A program made the position numbers and the translations under genes. A stretch of DNA of 64,000 nt. It comes from Lentisphaera marina. GTDB lineage: Bacteria > Verrucomicrobiota > Lentisphaeria > Lentisphaerales > Lentisphaeraceae. Shown here one piece after another: positions 46,200-53,987 of the stretch (the stretch's first letter is position 1; the number at the start of each line of letters is the position of its first letter). The notes below the pieces were generated by a model that was not told the DNA's origin, ran no database searches, and saw nothing but the letters and a program-made list of their open reading frames with translations. The stretch lies in the NCBI RefSeq assembly GCF_028745505.1, contig NZ_JAQZZL010000001.1, positions 1,981,818 to 2,045,817 on the forward strand, in the 5' to 3' direction.

Positions 46200-48263
46200 T
46201 TACACTTCTGTGATAAAACTTCTCATCTTATTTAACAGCTCATTGCGTTCCGCCTCGTACTCATCCAACTCATCTTGGGCTTTTTTGATCTCGGTTTGCA
46301 CACGTTCGGGAGAGTATTTTTTCTCTTTACCGGCTTTGAGCTTTTTAATTCTTCCCTGCTTCGCTTTTATCTTGCCACGTAAACTTTCCGACTGTCGAGT
46401 GAGTTCCGCTAATTCGGGAGAACCATCTTCAATTAAAACACTCGCCAATACTCGAGTCGAGTCCACACCACTCAATTTTCCCTCAATGAAATACTCCACA
46501 GCTAGTGGCTTAATCTTTTGAAATTCGATCCAGTCGAGCATATTAACCATTAGTCTCGATTCTTTACCTGATTTACCTATCTCGCGAATTTTTGCGAGTC
46601 CCGCAGATTTGCGACCTTCGCGAATCAGGATCCAGCTGGCGTAAGCCTGATGCAAAGTAGATTTTTCGGAGTCTTTAACAAAAGCTTCGAGTCGGGATAA
46701 AACTTCCTGTTTGCCATTTAGCTCACCTTTGAAGCTCAAATTAAGCAAGCCTAGCAAAGACCAAAAGGGTTTACCTATAAATTTATCATCCAATGAATCC
46801 AGAAATAAAGGAATGTTAACTGGATCATACTCAAGTGATTTATCAGCCAGATCAATATAATCTTTCAGAGGGTACAAATCTGCTCTTCTCACATATTCAT
46901 AGGCAGTTAATTGATACTTACTCAACTCTTTACTCATATCATACTCAGAAATGAATCCACTATCAAAAATTTTCAGCTGCCACTCACGTAAAGCTTTGCG
47001 CATTTTTTTAATGTCGACCTGATGAGCTGATGCTATATTTTTCACATTATCATAATCTTCATTGTAGAGATAGAATTCATCCACTGGACGATCTTTCCCA
47101 AAAAAGCGTGATTCAATTTTGCTAGCTTTGCCATCTAAAAAGTACTGCTTCCAAGCTCTTGTAGCCTCCATGTTATAAGTATAGGGAAGGAACTGGCCAT
47201 TGGGTACAAAAGGCATGTAATTGCGAATGTACAGGTACTTATGATCGCGAACAGAACGCACCATGTCGACGCGATCATCCATGCGATTTCTAAAAGAAAA
47301 AACGTAGTCTGGATCTGCCTCTTTTTGCTCTCCTAGAAATATCCGACCCTGCATTTGCTTAAGGTCTTCGGTACTTGCACCACCCAGACTTAACCAGGTC
47401 TTAGGAAAGTCTGTAAAGCTTACTAATTCTTTTACTTTCATCCCGGGTTTTTCCGCTGGATACAGGTGCTTGAATTTTTGCGGAATCCGCACAATCAAAG
47501 GACAATGAGTACCACTGTTGTAGAGGTAACGCTTTGAACGTGGCAGTACACCACCATGATCAGATGAGTAAATCACTATGGTATTTTCGGCTAGGCCATT
47601 ATCTTCCAGTTCTTTTAACCAAGCCGCGACTTCATCATCCAGCTTTTTCATACACTTATTATATTTGTCGTAAACAAAGTGCATCCCCGGTAAATCGGGG
47701 TGGTAGGATGCCAAGTTTTTTGCTTTCTCAACTTTATCTTTTTCTGGCTTAAAGCCACCAAAAGCTCGAGATTCATGAGTATTGTGAGTATTAAAAACGT
47801 GGATAAAGGGCTGATTTTTCTTGAGATTCTCCCATACAATTTTCTTTGGATCATCCCATGTATCATTTGGGTTACGCGCACTGCGTAAATTATAATCCGT
47901 TTTAGCGTCATTCCCTTTACTTGTGTAGTAACCGATCTTCTTAAATATTTCTGGGTAAAATTGAATCTGCTCAGGAACGGGGAACCCACTGCGCATACCC
48001 TGTGTGCCCATTGAAATAGCATTGATTCCCGTTATCCAGGTTGACCTTTGAGGAGCGCAAACGGGAACTGAGGCATAAGTATTTGTAAATAAAAAGCCCT
48101 CGGATGCCATCTTATCTAAACTTGGAGTGGGCTTAGCAGGGTTGCCATAAGCGCCTAGCCAACGCGCCCCATTATCCTCGCTGACAATCCATACGATATT
48201 GGGACGTTCAGCAGCAAAAACAAAACTGGAAAATAAAAATGAGAGGTAAATAAAACTTTTCAT
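46200..48263 (-). CDS. secreted sulfatase (family S1), VCAPQR active site
   Basis: A formylglycine-dependent sulfatase that should remove sulfate esters from extracellular glycans. The N-terminal signal peptide (1-17) is followed by RPNIVWIVSEDNG, and the formylglycine cysteine is C69 in VCAPQRSTWITG (CxPxR). STHNTHE-like and SSDHGG blocks complete the site. After about residue 450 a long extra C-terminal helical part (to 687) with HEAT-like repeats and a coiled coil is added. I prefer the ATG at 48263, which opens the signal peptide, over the GTG at 48281. No sulfatase-maturing enzyme is in the window. Confidence 0.9.
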   Translation of the reverse strand: MKSFIYLSFLFSSFVFAAERPNIVWIVSEDNGARWLGAYGNPAKPTPSLDKMASEGFLFTNTYASVPVCAPQRSTWITGINAISMGTQGMRSGFPVPEQIQFYPEIFKKIGYYTSKGNDAKTDYNLRSARNPNDTWDDPKKIVWENLKKNQPFIHVFNTHNTHESRAFGGFKPEKDKVEKAKNLASYHPDLPGMHFVYDKYNKCMKKLDDEVAAWLKELEDNGLAENTIVIYSSDHGGVLPRSKRYLYNSGTHCPLIVRIPQKFKHLYPAEKPGMKVKELVSFTDFPKTWLSLGGASTEDLKQMQGRIFLGEQKEADPDYVFSFRNRMDDRVDMVRSVRDHKYLYIRNYMPFVPNGQFLPYTYNMEATRAWKQYFLDGKASKIESRFFGKDRPVDEFYLYNEDYDNVKNIASAHQVDIKKMRKALREWQLKIFDSGFISEYDMSKELSKYQLTAYEYVRRADLYPLKDYIDLADKSLEYDPVNIPLFLDSLDDKFIGKPFWSLLGLLNLSFKGELNGKQEVLSRLEAFVKDSEKSTLHQAYASWILIREGRKSAGLAKIREIGKSGKESRLMVNMLDWIEFQKIKPLAVEYFIEGKLSGVDSTRVLASVLIEDGSPELAELTRQSESLRGKIKAKQGRIKKLKAGKEKKYSPERVQTEIKKAQDELDEYEAERNELLNKMRSFITEV

Positions 48264-48461
48264 AATGGGCAAAATCCTCACTTAGGAAATTAAAATCAGC
48301 AGAGACGCTATACATAATTCATTTACCGCAAAACTCGATCACTTAACACTTAAGTTTATAAAAATATTAAATTTCACAATTTTGTAGCCGCTTTGTAAAG
48401 ATCCGGAGCGTTGCTTTTAATGAATTGTAAAAAGAAATTTAAAATTCACTAGGTCATAAAT

Positions 48462-49841
48462 ATGAAAAATCTTATAATACTTCTACTCAGCTCAATCAGC
48501 ATATTAGCTACTGATAAACCCAATTTTCTACTCATTTTTACCGATGACCAAGGCTACCAGGACCTAGGTTGCTACGGATCACCTAAAATAAAAACTCCTG
48601 TACTCGACAAGCTCGCCAGTGAGGGCGTCCGCTTTACTGATTTCTATTCAGCAAATGCTATTTGCTCCGCTTCCAGAGCCGCGCTTTTAACTGGTCGCTA
48701 CCCATCTCGAAATGGCGTTTTTCACGTTTATTATCCAGGTGCCTACAAAGGACTGCGCCAATCGGAAATCACCATTGCGGAACTTTTAAAACCAGCAGGA
48801 TATCGAACCGCTATTATTGGCAAATGGCATTTGGGTGATCGCCCAGATTTCTTACCCACGAAACAGGGTTTTGATAGTTATTTTGGCATACCTTATAGCA
48901 ATGACATGTGGATTCATAAGGATCAGAAATTAGCTAAAGATGTAAAACTTTTTAAGGACTTCACTATTGAAGACATTCGCTCTGGTAAAGCTAGCAAAAC
49001 AAAAAAAGGTCTTGCCCGTACTGTTCCTCTCATGCGTGGAGAGGAAGTTATCGAATTTCCTGTCGACCAATGTTATATCACTAAACGCTACACGGATGAA
49101 GCTATTAAAATTATCGATGAATCCAACAAAGCTAAAAAACCTTTTTTTATCTACCTTGCTCATGCCATGCCCCATGTACCCCTTTATGCTTCGCCAAAAT
49201 TTAACGGAAAAAGTGACCGCGGCCCCTATGGCGATACAATCGAAGAAATGGATTTCCATATTGGTCGCCTCGTAAAGCACCTTAAAAAACTAGGCATTGA
49301 TAAAAATACTATGCTCATTTTTACTTCTGATAATGGTCCTTGGAAACTGGGCGAAAGAGGCGGTTCCGCCGCTCCATTAAGAGGTGCAAAGTTTTCCAGC
49401 CATGAGGGTGGACCTCGAGTGCCCTGCATCATGTGGTGGCCGGGAACTATTCCTGCGGGAACCGTGAGTAAAGAGATCACCACAAGCCTAGATATTTTTC
49501 CAACTTTTGCGGCTCTCGCAAATACCCCCCTACCCACTGACAGGATCTATGACGGCCACAATATTTCTACCATGCTTAAGGCTGGATCAAAAGGAAAAAG
49601 CCCCTATGAAAAATATTTCTATTGGAATAAGCATCATATCGAAGCCCTTCGCATTGGGAAAATGAAGCTCCGTTGGGCTTGGGATAATAAAAAGAAAGCA
49701 CGTAAAGCTGTGGAACTCTACAACCTGGAAGAAGATATTTCTGAGAGTCAAAATTTAGCCTCTCAAATGCCAGAAAAAGTCGAGTTCATGAGCAAGCTCC
49801 TACTTACCGAAGAAGAAAAGCAACTAGCCGATAATAAATGA
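48462..49841 (+). CDS. secreted sulfatase (family S1), ICSASR active site
   Basis: A 459-residue sulfatase with signal peptide (1-16). PNFLLIFTDDQGYQDLGCYG holds the calcium-ligand Asp pair; the formylglycine cysteine is C68 in ICSASRAALLTGRYP. The motif is C-x-A-x-R rather than C-x-P-x-R, a form known to be accepted by anaerobic sulfatase-maturing enzymes. GKWHLGD and TSDNGPWKLGERGGSAAPLRG are further active-site blocks. It diverges from the sulfatase at 46200-48263 across a 198-nt gap. An IS30 element follows. Confidence 0.92.
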   Translation: MKNLIILLLSSISILATDKPNFLLIFTDDQGYQDLGCYGSPKIKTPVLDKLASEGVRFTDFYSANAICSASRAALLTGRYPSRNGVFHVYYPGAYKGLRQSEITIAELLKPAGYRTAIIGKWHLGDRPDFLPTKQGFDSYFGIPYSNDMWIHKDQKLAKDVKLFKDFTIEDIRSGKASKTKKGLARTVPLMRGEEVIEFPVDQCYITKRYTDEAIKIIDESNKAKKPFFIYLAHAMPHVPLYASPKFNGKSDRGPYGDTIEEMDFHIGRLVKHLKKLGIDKNTMLIFTSDNGPWKLGERGGSAAPLRGAKFSSHEGGPRVPCIMWWPGTIPAGTVSKEITTSLDIFPTFAALANTPLPTDRIYDGHNISTMLKAGSKGKSPYEKYFYWNKHHIEALRIGKMKLRWAWDNKKKARKAVELYNLEEDISESQNLASQMPEKVEFMSKLLLTEEEKQLADNK

Positions 49842-49976
49842 GGAAAAGCATTAGATCTATGACTAAGTTATCCAGCGATATTTAATGCATTGGGACAGGG
49901 AGGGACTATAACTAGTAAAACATTAAAAAAATCATCCCCGCAGAGACTTCCGCCTGTGTGGCAACACCTCCTCGCC

Positions 49977-50006
49977 GAAGTGAGGTGAGGTGAGGTGAGG
50001 TGAAGT
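49977..50006. repeat. pentanucleotide (TGAGG)n tandem repeat
   Basis: GAAG is followed by four exact TGAGG units and a TGAAG unit. The upstream CACCTC (49964-49969) can pair with any of the GAGGTG registers to form alternative hairpins. It lies between the sulfatase at 48462 and the IS30 element. Confidence 0.7.
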
Positions 50007-50036
50007 AAAAAAAGGATCTATACAAGAGTTAAAAGC

Positions 50037-51151
50037 TGAATTCGAGTAGTAAGTGCAACACCTCTGTTAGTCACTAGTATGTAAGATATCGAGTAAAACA
50101 AGACTCAGATGTAATCTGTATTAGTGACCAAACTAAACACAGAGGAGACTATCATGTCCTATAAACACCTGAGTCTTGAAGAAAGACATTACCTTGAGTT
50201 AGAGCGAAAGGCAGGCGAATCACTCAATAAAATAGCAAAAAAGCTCAGTCGTTCAACAAGTACGTTATCACGTGAGATTAATCGTAATATAGGCCAACGT
50301 GGATATCGTAATAAACAGGCTAATGAACTAGCTCAAAGGCGACAAAAAGAGAAAGCGAAAGCAGTTAAGTTAAACGTTGAGATTAAGACTTATATCAATG
50401 AACATCTTGAAATGGATTGGAGCCCTGAACAAATAGTAGGTCGATTAAAAGATGATAAGGCAGTGTCTCTTCATCATGAAACCATTTACCAATACATTCT
50501 CAAAGACAAGCAGTCTGGAGGCGAATTGTATAAATTGCTTCGACATCAAGGTAAACCTTACCGTAAGCGATATGGTAACCAACACAGTAGGAATGGCATT
50601 CCCAACAGAGTTGATATAGATCAGCGCCCTGAAGCGGCTAATAAAAGAGAACGAGTTGGTGATTGGGAGCTTGATACAATCATAGGGAAAGCTCATAAAG
50701 GCGCAATAGTAACAATGGATGACCGTAAATCAAAAGTACGATTAGCACTGCCTGTTTCTCAAAAAAAGGCTTCTTTAGTTAGTGAAGCCATCATTAATTT
50801 GTTAAAACCCATTAAAGAACAAGTTCATACCCTAACATTTGATAATGGGAAAGAATTTGCTAAACATGAAAGTATTTCTGAAATCTTGGAATGTAAAAGC
50901 TATTTTGCTAAACCATATCATTCATGGGAGCGAGGGCAGAATGAAAATGCCAATGGTTTGCTACGTCAATATTTCCCTAAGAATATGCCTCTTGATAAAG
51001 TTAATGTTTCAGAGGTTGAAATTGCTGTTCACAAGCTTAATAATAGACCTCGAAAATGCTTGAAGTTTAAAACACCTTATGAAGTATTTCAGAAACTAAC
51101 TGGAATTGATTTAACAAAAAAAGTGGGTGTTGCACTTATGAGTTGAATTCA
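50037..51151 (+). mobile_element. IS30-family insertion sequence, complete
   Basis: About 1.1 kb bounded by 27-bp imperfect inverted repeats: left 50037-50063 and right 51125-51151, sharing TGAATTC at the outer end and TAAGTGCAACACC at the inner end (about 22 of 27 matching). The transposase stop codon lies inside the right repeat, as is usual for IS30. The terminal repeats and open transposase suggest it is intact. No clear target duplication was seen. Confidence 0.9.
50154..51146 (+). CDS. IS30-family transposase
   Basis: The 330-residue protein has an N-terminal helix-turn-helix (YKHLSLEERHYLELERKAG, LSRSTSTLSREI) and a DDE catalytic core: Asp in WELDTIIG, Asp in LTFDNGKEF, and Glu in SWERGQNENANGLLRQYFP, the IS30 spacing. 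I chose the ATG at 50154, which has AGAGGAG at 6 nt, over a GTG at 50124. Confidence 0.95.
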   Translation: MSYKHLSLEERHYLELERKAGESLNKIAKKLSRSTSTLSREINRNIGQRGYRNKQANELAQRRQKEKAKAVKLNVEIKTYINEHLEMDWSPEQIVGRLKDDKAVSLHHETIYQYILKDKQSGGELYKLLRHQGKPYRKRYGNQHSRNGIPNRVDIDQRPEAANKRERVGDWELDTIIGKAHKGAIVTMDDRKSKVRLALPVSQKKASLVSEAIINLLKPIKEQVHTLTFDNGKEFAKHESISEILECKSYFAKPYHSWERGQNENANGLLRQYFPKNMPLDKVNVSEVEIAVHKLNNRPRKCLKFKTPYEVFQKLTGIDLTKKVGVALMS

Positions 51152-51198
51152 AGAAAAATTAATTTACAATTTGCTAGAATTATGCAATTAACTCATAG

Positions 51199-51864
51199 CT
51201 AATTTTTAGGATTTTGAAATGTGTCATTACAATAAAAGTCGTACTGACCATTTGAGTAATTATTGTAATTAAAAGTTTTTGGCTCTGTCTCAAAAATCGC
51301 ATGATAGTAAATAAATTTTGCGTGACCATCGCCAAACAAGAGTGAAAACTTGAGTTCTCCTTTCATGTGCCACATAAAATTATCTGGTGAATTGGCTGGA
51401 TCACTTCCCGTGCCCCACTTCCCCATAATTGCACGGCTTCCTGTATAAACATAATCTTTTGGAACAGTTACGTTAGTGGTAGACATATCTTTGCCCCAAA
51501 CAGCGTGTTCGTTCCAATGATAACTACTACCACGACGTTCGTAAGTTGTTCGTCCATCATAAACAACGGCTCCTCCATTATCCCAATTACCTTTATCGGA
51601 TGGGCACTCCCACATCTTTGTTGAAACCCCCTGATACTCTTCATAAGTATCCCAAACTTCATTTCTTCGTATGGGAAATAAATTCTCATTATCTTCCGTA
51701 TACATGTAAGTTCCAACACCGACTTGCTTTAAATTACTCAAGCAAACTGCTGCCTTCCCTCGTTCTCGTGCTCTACTGAGGCTAGGCAGTAATAAACTTG
51801 CCAAAATGCCAATGATCGCAACTACAACTAAGATTTCAATTAGAGTAAATTTTTTGTGTTTCAT
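51199..51864 (-). CDS. prepilin-type N-methylation protein (pseudopilin-like, DUF1559-type)
   Basis: The 221-residue protein begins MKHKKFTLIEILVVVAIIGI, the prepilin peptidase site and hydrophobic alpha-helix of type IV/type II secretion-type pilins. The body ends with LLFGDGHAKFIYYHAI, the G-D-G-H motif of the PVC pseudopilin-like proteins that occur in dozens of copies per genome and are often next to sulfatases. The start at 51864 is fixed by AAGGAAG at 4-5 nt. A deleted inverted copy of this gene lies at 53828. The role, perhaps surface display or glycan binding, is not known. Confidence 0.92.
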   Translation of the reverse strand: MKHKKFTLIEILVVVAIIGILASLLLPSLSRARERGKAAVCLSNLKQVGVGTYMYTEDNENLFPIRRNEVWDTYEEYQGVSTKMWECPSDKGNWDNGGAVVYDGRTTYERRGSSYHWNEHAVWGKDMSTTNVTVPKDYVYTGSRAIMGKWGTGSDPANSPDNFMWHMKGELKFSLLFGDGHAKFIYYHAIFETEPKTFNYNNYSNGQYDFYCNDTFQNPKN

Positions 51865-51955
51865 AGAGCTTCCTTTGTTTAAGTGTAGCGCTCTCAATTA
51901 CTAAACCTTATAAAGTAAATGTAAGCTATGCAAGTATTAAATGGTACTTTTACTA

Positions 51956-52001
51956 TTTAGGTGTTTACCCTGACAAAATGGGGTCTATACAGGCTTTTAA
52001 T
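51956..52001 (-). promoter_or_regulatory. conserved upstream element, copy A
   Basis: This 46-bp block lies 92 nt before the start of the prepilin gene and recurs, inverted, as copy B (53711-53756) before the deleted prepilin copy. Written on the plus strand, its core is GTTTACCC, a short spacer, then GGGGTCTATACA. The two copies match at about 38 of 46 positions. The GTTTACCC/GGGTCTATAC halves form an imperfect palindrome, so a regulator or sigma factor could bind here. Confidence 0.65.
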
Positions 52002-52150
52002 AAAAAAAGCCATTTTTCATTAAGCTTAAAAGTAAATTCATTGTGTTTTGATAACTATCCCATCAATAAATAAAAGATAATTACGCATTATTTTGTTTAG
52101 ATGACGCTCGATCTAGGTAATCAATAATAAAATTAATTATAGGAAATGAC

Positions 52151-53698
52151 ATGATCAGAGTAAGTTTTTTTATTATCGCTTTTATACATTTTTATTGTCT
52201 AAGTTCAGAACAAAACCGCCCCAACATTATCCTTATAACAGCAGATGATTTGAGCTGGGATTCACTGGGTTGTATGGGAAATCCTATCAATGGTCTTACA
52301 CCAAATCTAGATAAAATGGCGACAGATGGTTTACTCATTGAACATTGCTTTATATCCACACCTATTTGTGGGCCATCAAGAACAGCTCTCTATACAGGAC
52401 GTCATCCACATAGCAGTGGCTACATGGGCCATGGTGTTCAACCTCCGACCTGGTGGAAAAAAAATGGTGGCAAGTTCCCCAAAACATCTATTACCTCTGA
52501 ACTTCGTAAATCGGGTTATTTGACCGGAATTGTCGGCAAGCATGGAACTTCGGTCTGCAAATTTGATGAGAAGTTTTGTGATTATCAGCAAACAGGCTTT
52601 GGGCGCGATGCTAATAAGTACGCTGCCTTTGTTAAAGATTTTTTTACACGTGCAAAAAAAGAAAACAAACCATTTTACCTCGCAGCCAACACCCATGACC
52701 CGCATCATTACTGGCCTCGCAGTAAAGGAGAAAATAAACGCTGGTTCGACCAAGGGATGCGCACCAGCGATTGGAAAGCTTATGCGAATGGAAAGCCCTA
52801 CCCTGACCCCTTAACTCAATATACTCCAGAAGAAATTATACTCCCCGCCTCATACCCTAACGATATCAATTTCAAAAAAGAAGCAACGCTCTATTTTGAT
52901 GCAGTAAACCGCATGGATCAGGTCATTGGCGAAATTCTTCTGGCTCTTGAAGAGAGCGGTTTATCTGAAAATACTCTTGTTATGTTTCTTTCGGATCATG
53001 GAATGCCCTGGCAAATGGGAAAGTGGTCCCTCTACCCCTCTGGGACGCGTACACCACTACTCATACGCTGGCCCGCCACAATCGAAAAAGGAAGACGTGA
53101 AAAGAACGCCATTATTTCTGCTATAGACATTGCGCCAACTTTGGCGGACATTTGCGGGCTTGAACCCATTAAAGGCGTAGATGGCAAATCCTTTGCACAG
53201 CTCGTTAAACATGACGACACAGAGTGGGATAGGAAGTTTGCCTTTAGTTGTTTTAATTATATGAACAACAATAAAATTCACGATGAGTTGGCTCCCACTT
53301 ACTCACATGATCTTTATCAAAAAACAGAACAATATCGACCTTCAAGAGCTTTAAATAATACTCGCTTTTCTTACGTGTGGAACGCCTGGTCTGATGGACA
53401 CACACAATTACCCAAAGAAATGGGTGGTGCCGTAAGTCACTTACTTAATAAGCACTCTAAAAATCAGCTGGATAAAAATTATCCGGATTATAAAAAGCGG
53501 GCCAAATTCATGAAGTTTCGCGCTCACGAAGAGCTTTATGATGTACTTAAAGATCCCGGATGTAGAAATAATTTGATAAACAAAGCGGAATATCGTCCCG
53601 TACTTGAAAAGATGCGTAGAGAAATGAAGCAGGTACTTAGGGAAACTAATGACCATGAATTAGAAAATTTCATGAGGCTCATTTCCAGGACATATTAA
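52151..53698 (+). CDS. secreted sulfatase (family S1), ICGPSR active site
   Basis: A 515-residue sulfatase with signal peptide (1-19). RPNIILITADDLSWDSLG supplies the metal Asp pair, C73 in PICGPSRTALYTGRHP is the formylglycine cysteine, and NTHDPHHYW and LSDHGMPWQMGKW are further active-site blocks. It is closely bracketed by inverted copies of a prepilin gene and its upstream element, which suggests it belongs to a repeated sulfatase-prepilin module. The substrate is not predictable from sequence. Confidence 0.93.
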   Translation: MIRVSFFIIAFIHFYCLSSEQNRPNIILITADDLSWDSLGCMGNPINGLTPNLDKMATDGLLIEHCFISTPICGPSRTALYTGRHPHSSGYMGHGVQPPTWWKKNGGKFPKTSITSELRKSGYLTGIVGKHGTSVCKFDEKFCDYQQTGFGRDANKYAAFVKDFFTRAKKENKPFYLAANTHDPHHYWPRSKGENKRWFDQGMRTSDWKAYANGKPYPDPLTQYTPEEIILPASYPNDINFKKEATLYFDAVNRMDQVIGEILLALEESGLSENTLVMFLSDHGMPWQMGKWSLYPSGTRTPLLIRWPATIEKGRREKNAIISAIDIAPTLADICGLEPIKGVDGKSFAQLVKHDDTEWDRKFAFSCFNYMNNNKIHDELAPTYSHDLYQKTEQYRPSRALNNTRFSYVWNAWSDGHTQLPKEMGGAVSHLLNKHSKNQLDKNYPDYKKRAKFMKFRAHEELYDVLKDPGCRNNLINKAEYRPVLEKMRREMKQVLRETNDHELENFMRLISRTY

Positions 53699-53710
53699 AT
53701 TCCTATTTTG

Positions 53711-53756
53711 ATTAAAAACTTGTATAGATCCCATTTTGCCTGGGTAAACACTTAGG
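53711..53756 (+). promoter_or_regulatory. conserved upstream element, copy B
   Basis: The inverted partner of copy A, lying 72 nt before the deleted prepilin copy at 53828. The core TGTATAGA-TCCCATTTTG and GGGTAAACAC is kept. Past it, both copies also share an ACTT..CTAGCTTTCAT-like tract, showing that the whole promoter region was duplicated with the gene. Confidence 0.65.
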
Positions 53757-53827
53757 GAAATCAATATAATAAGCACTTTCCTAGCTTTCATCGAGGAAAA
53801 GTTGAGTGCGTATAAATAGGATACTCT

Positions 53828-53977
53828 ATGAAAAATGAAAAATTCACTTTAATCGAAGCCTTAGTCCTTGTGGCTATACTTGGTATTCTGACGAGCCTAC
53901 ATGGGCTTACAACTTTTGAAAGAAACAATAGAGCTAATGGGCAGTTTTCTTTTTATTGTAATGATAAAAATAATTAG
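53828..53977 (+). pseudogene. internally deleted prepilin gene copy
   Basis: A 49-codon frame that starts MKNEKFTLIEALVLVAILGI, the prepilin leader and helix, then jumps after about 35 residues to NGQFSFYCNDKNN, which matches the very end of the prepilin at 51199-51864 (NGQYDFYCND). The middle of about 170 residues is missing, including the GDGH motif. The frame is still open, so a short pilin-like peptide could be made. The kinase-isomerase gene begins 10 nt after its stop. Confidence 0.8.
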
Positions 53978-53987
53978 GGGAAAGTAA

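Noticed and set aside
47648..48022. 124-residue frame inside the sulfatase at 46200-48263
   Set aside because: Out-of-frame shadow with no homology or ribosome binding site of its own.
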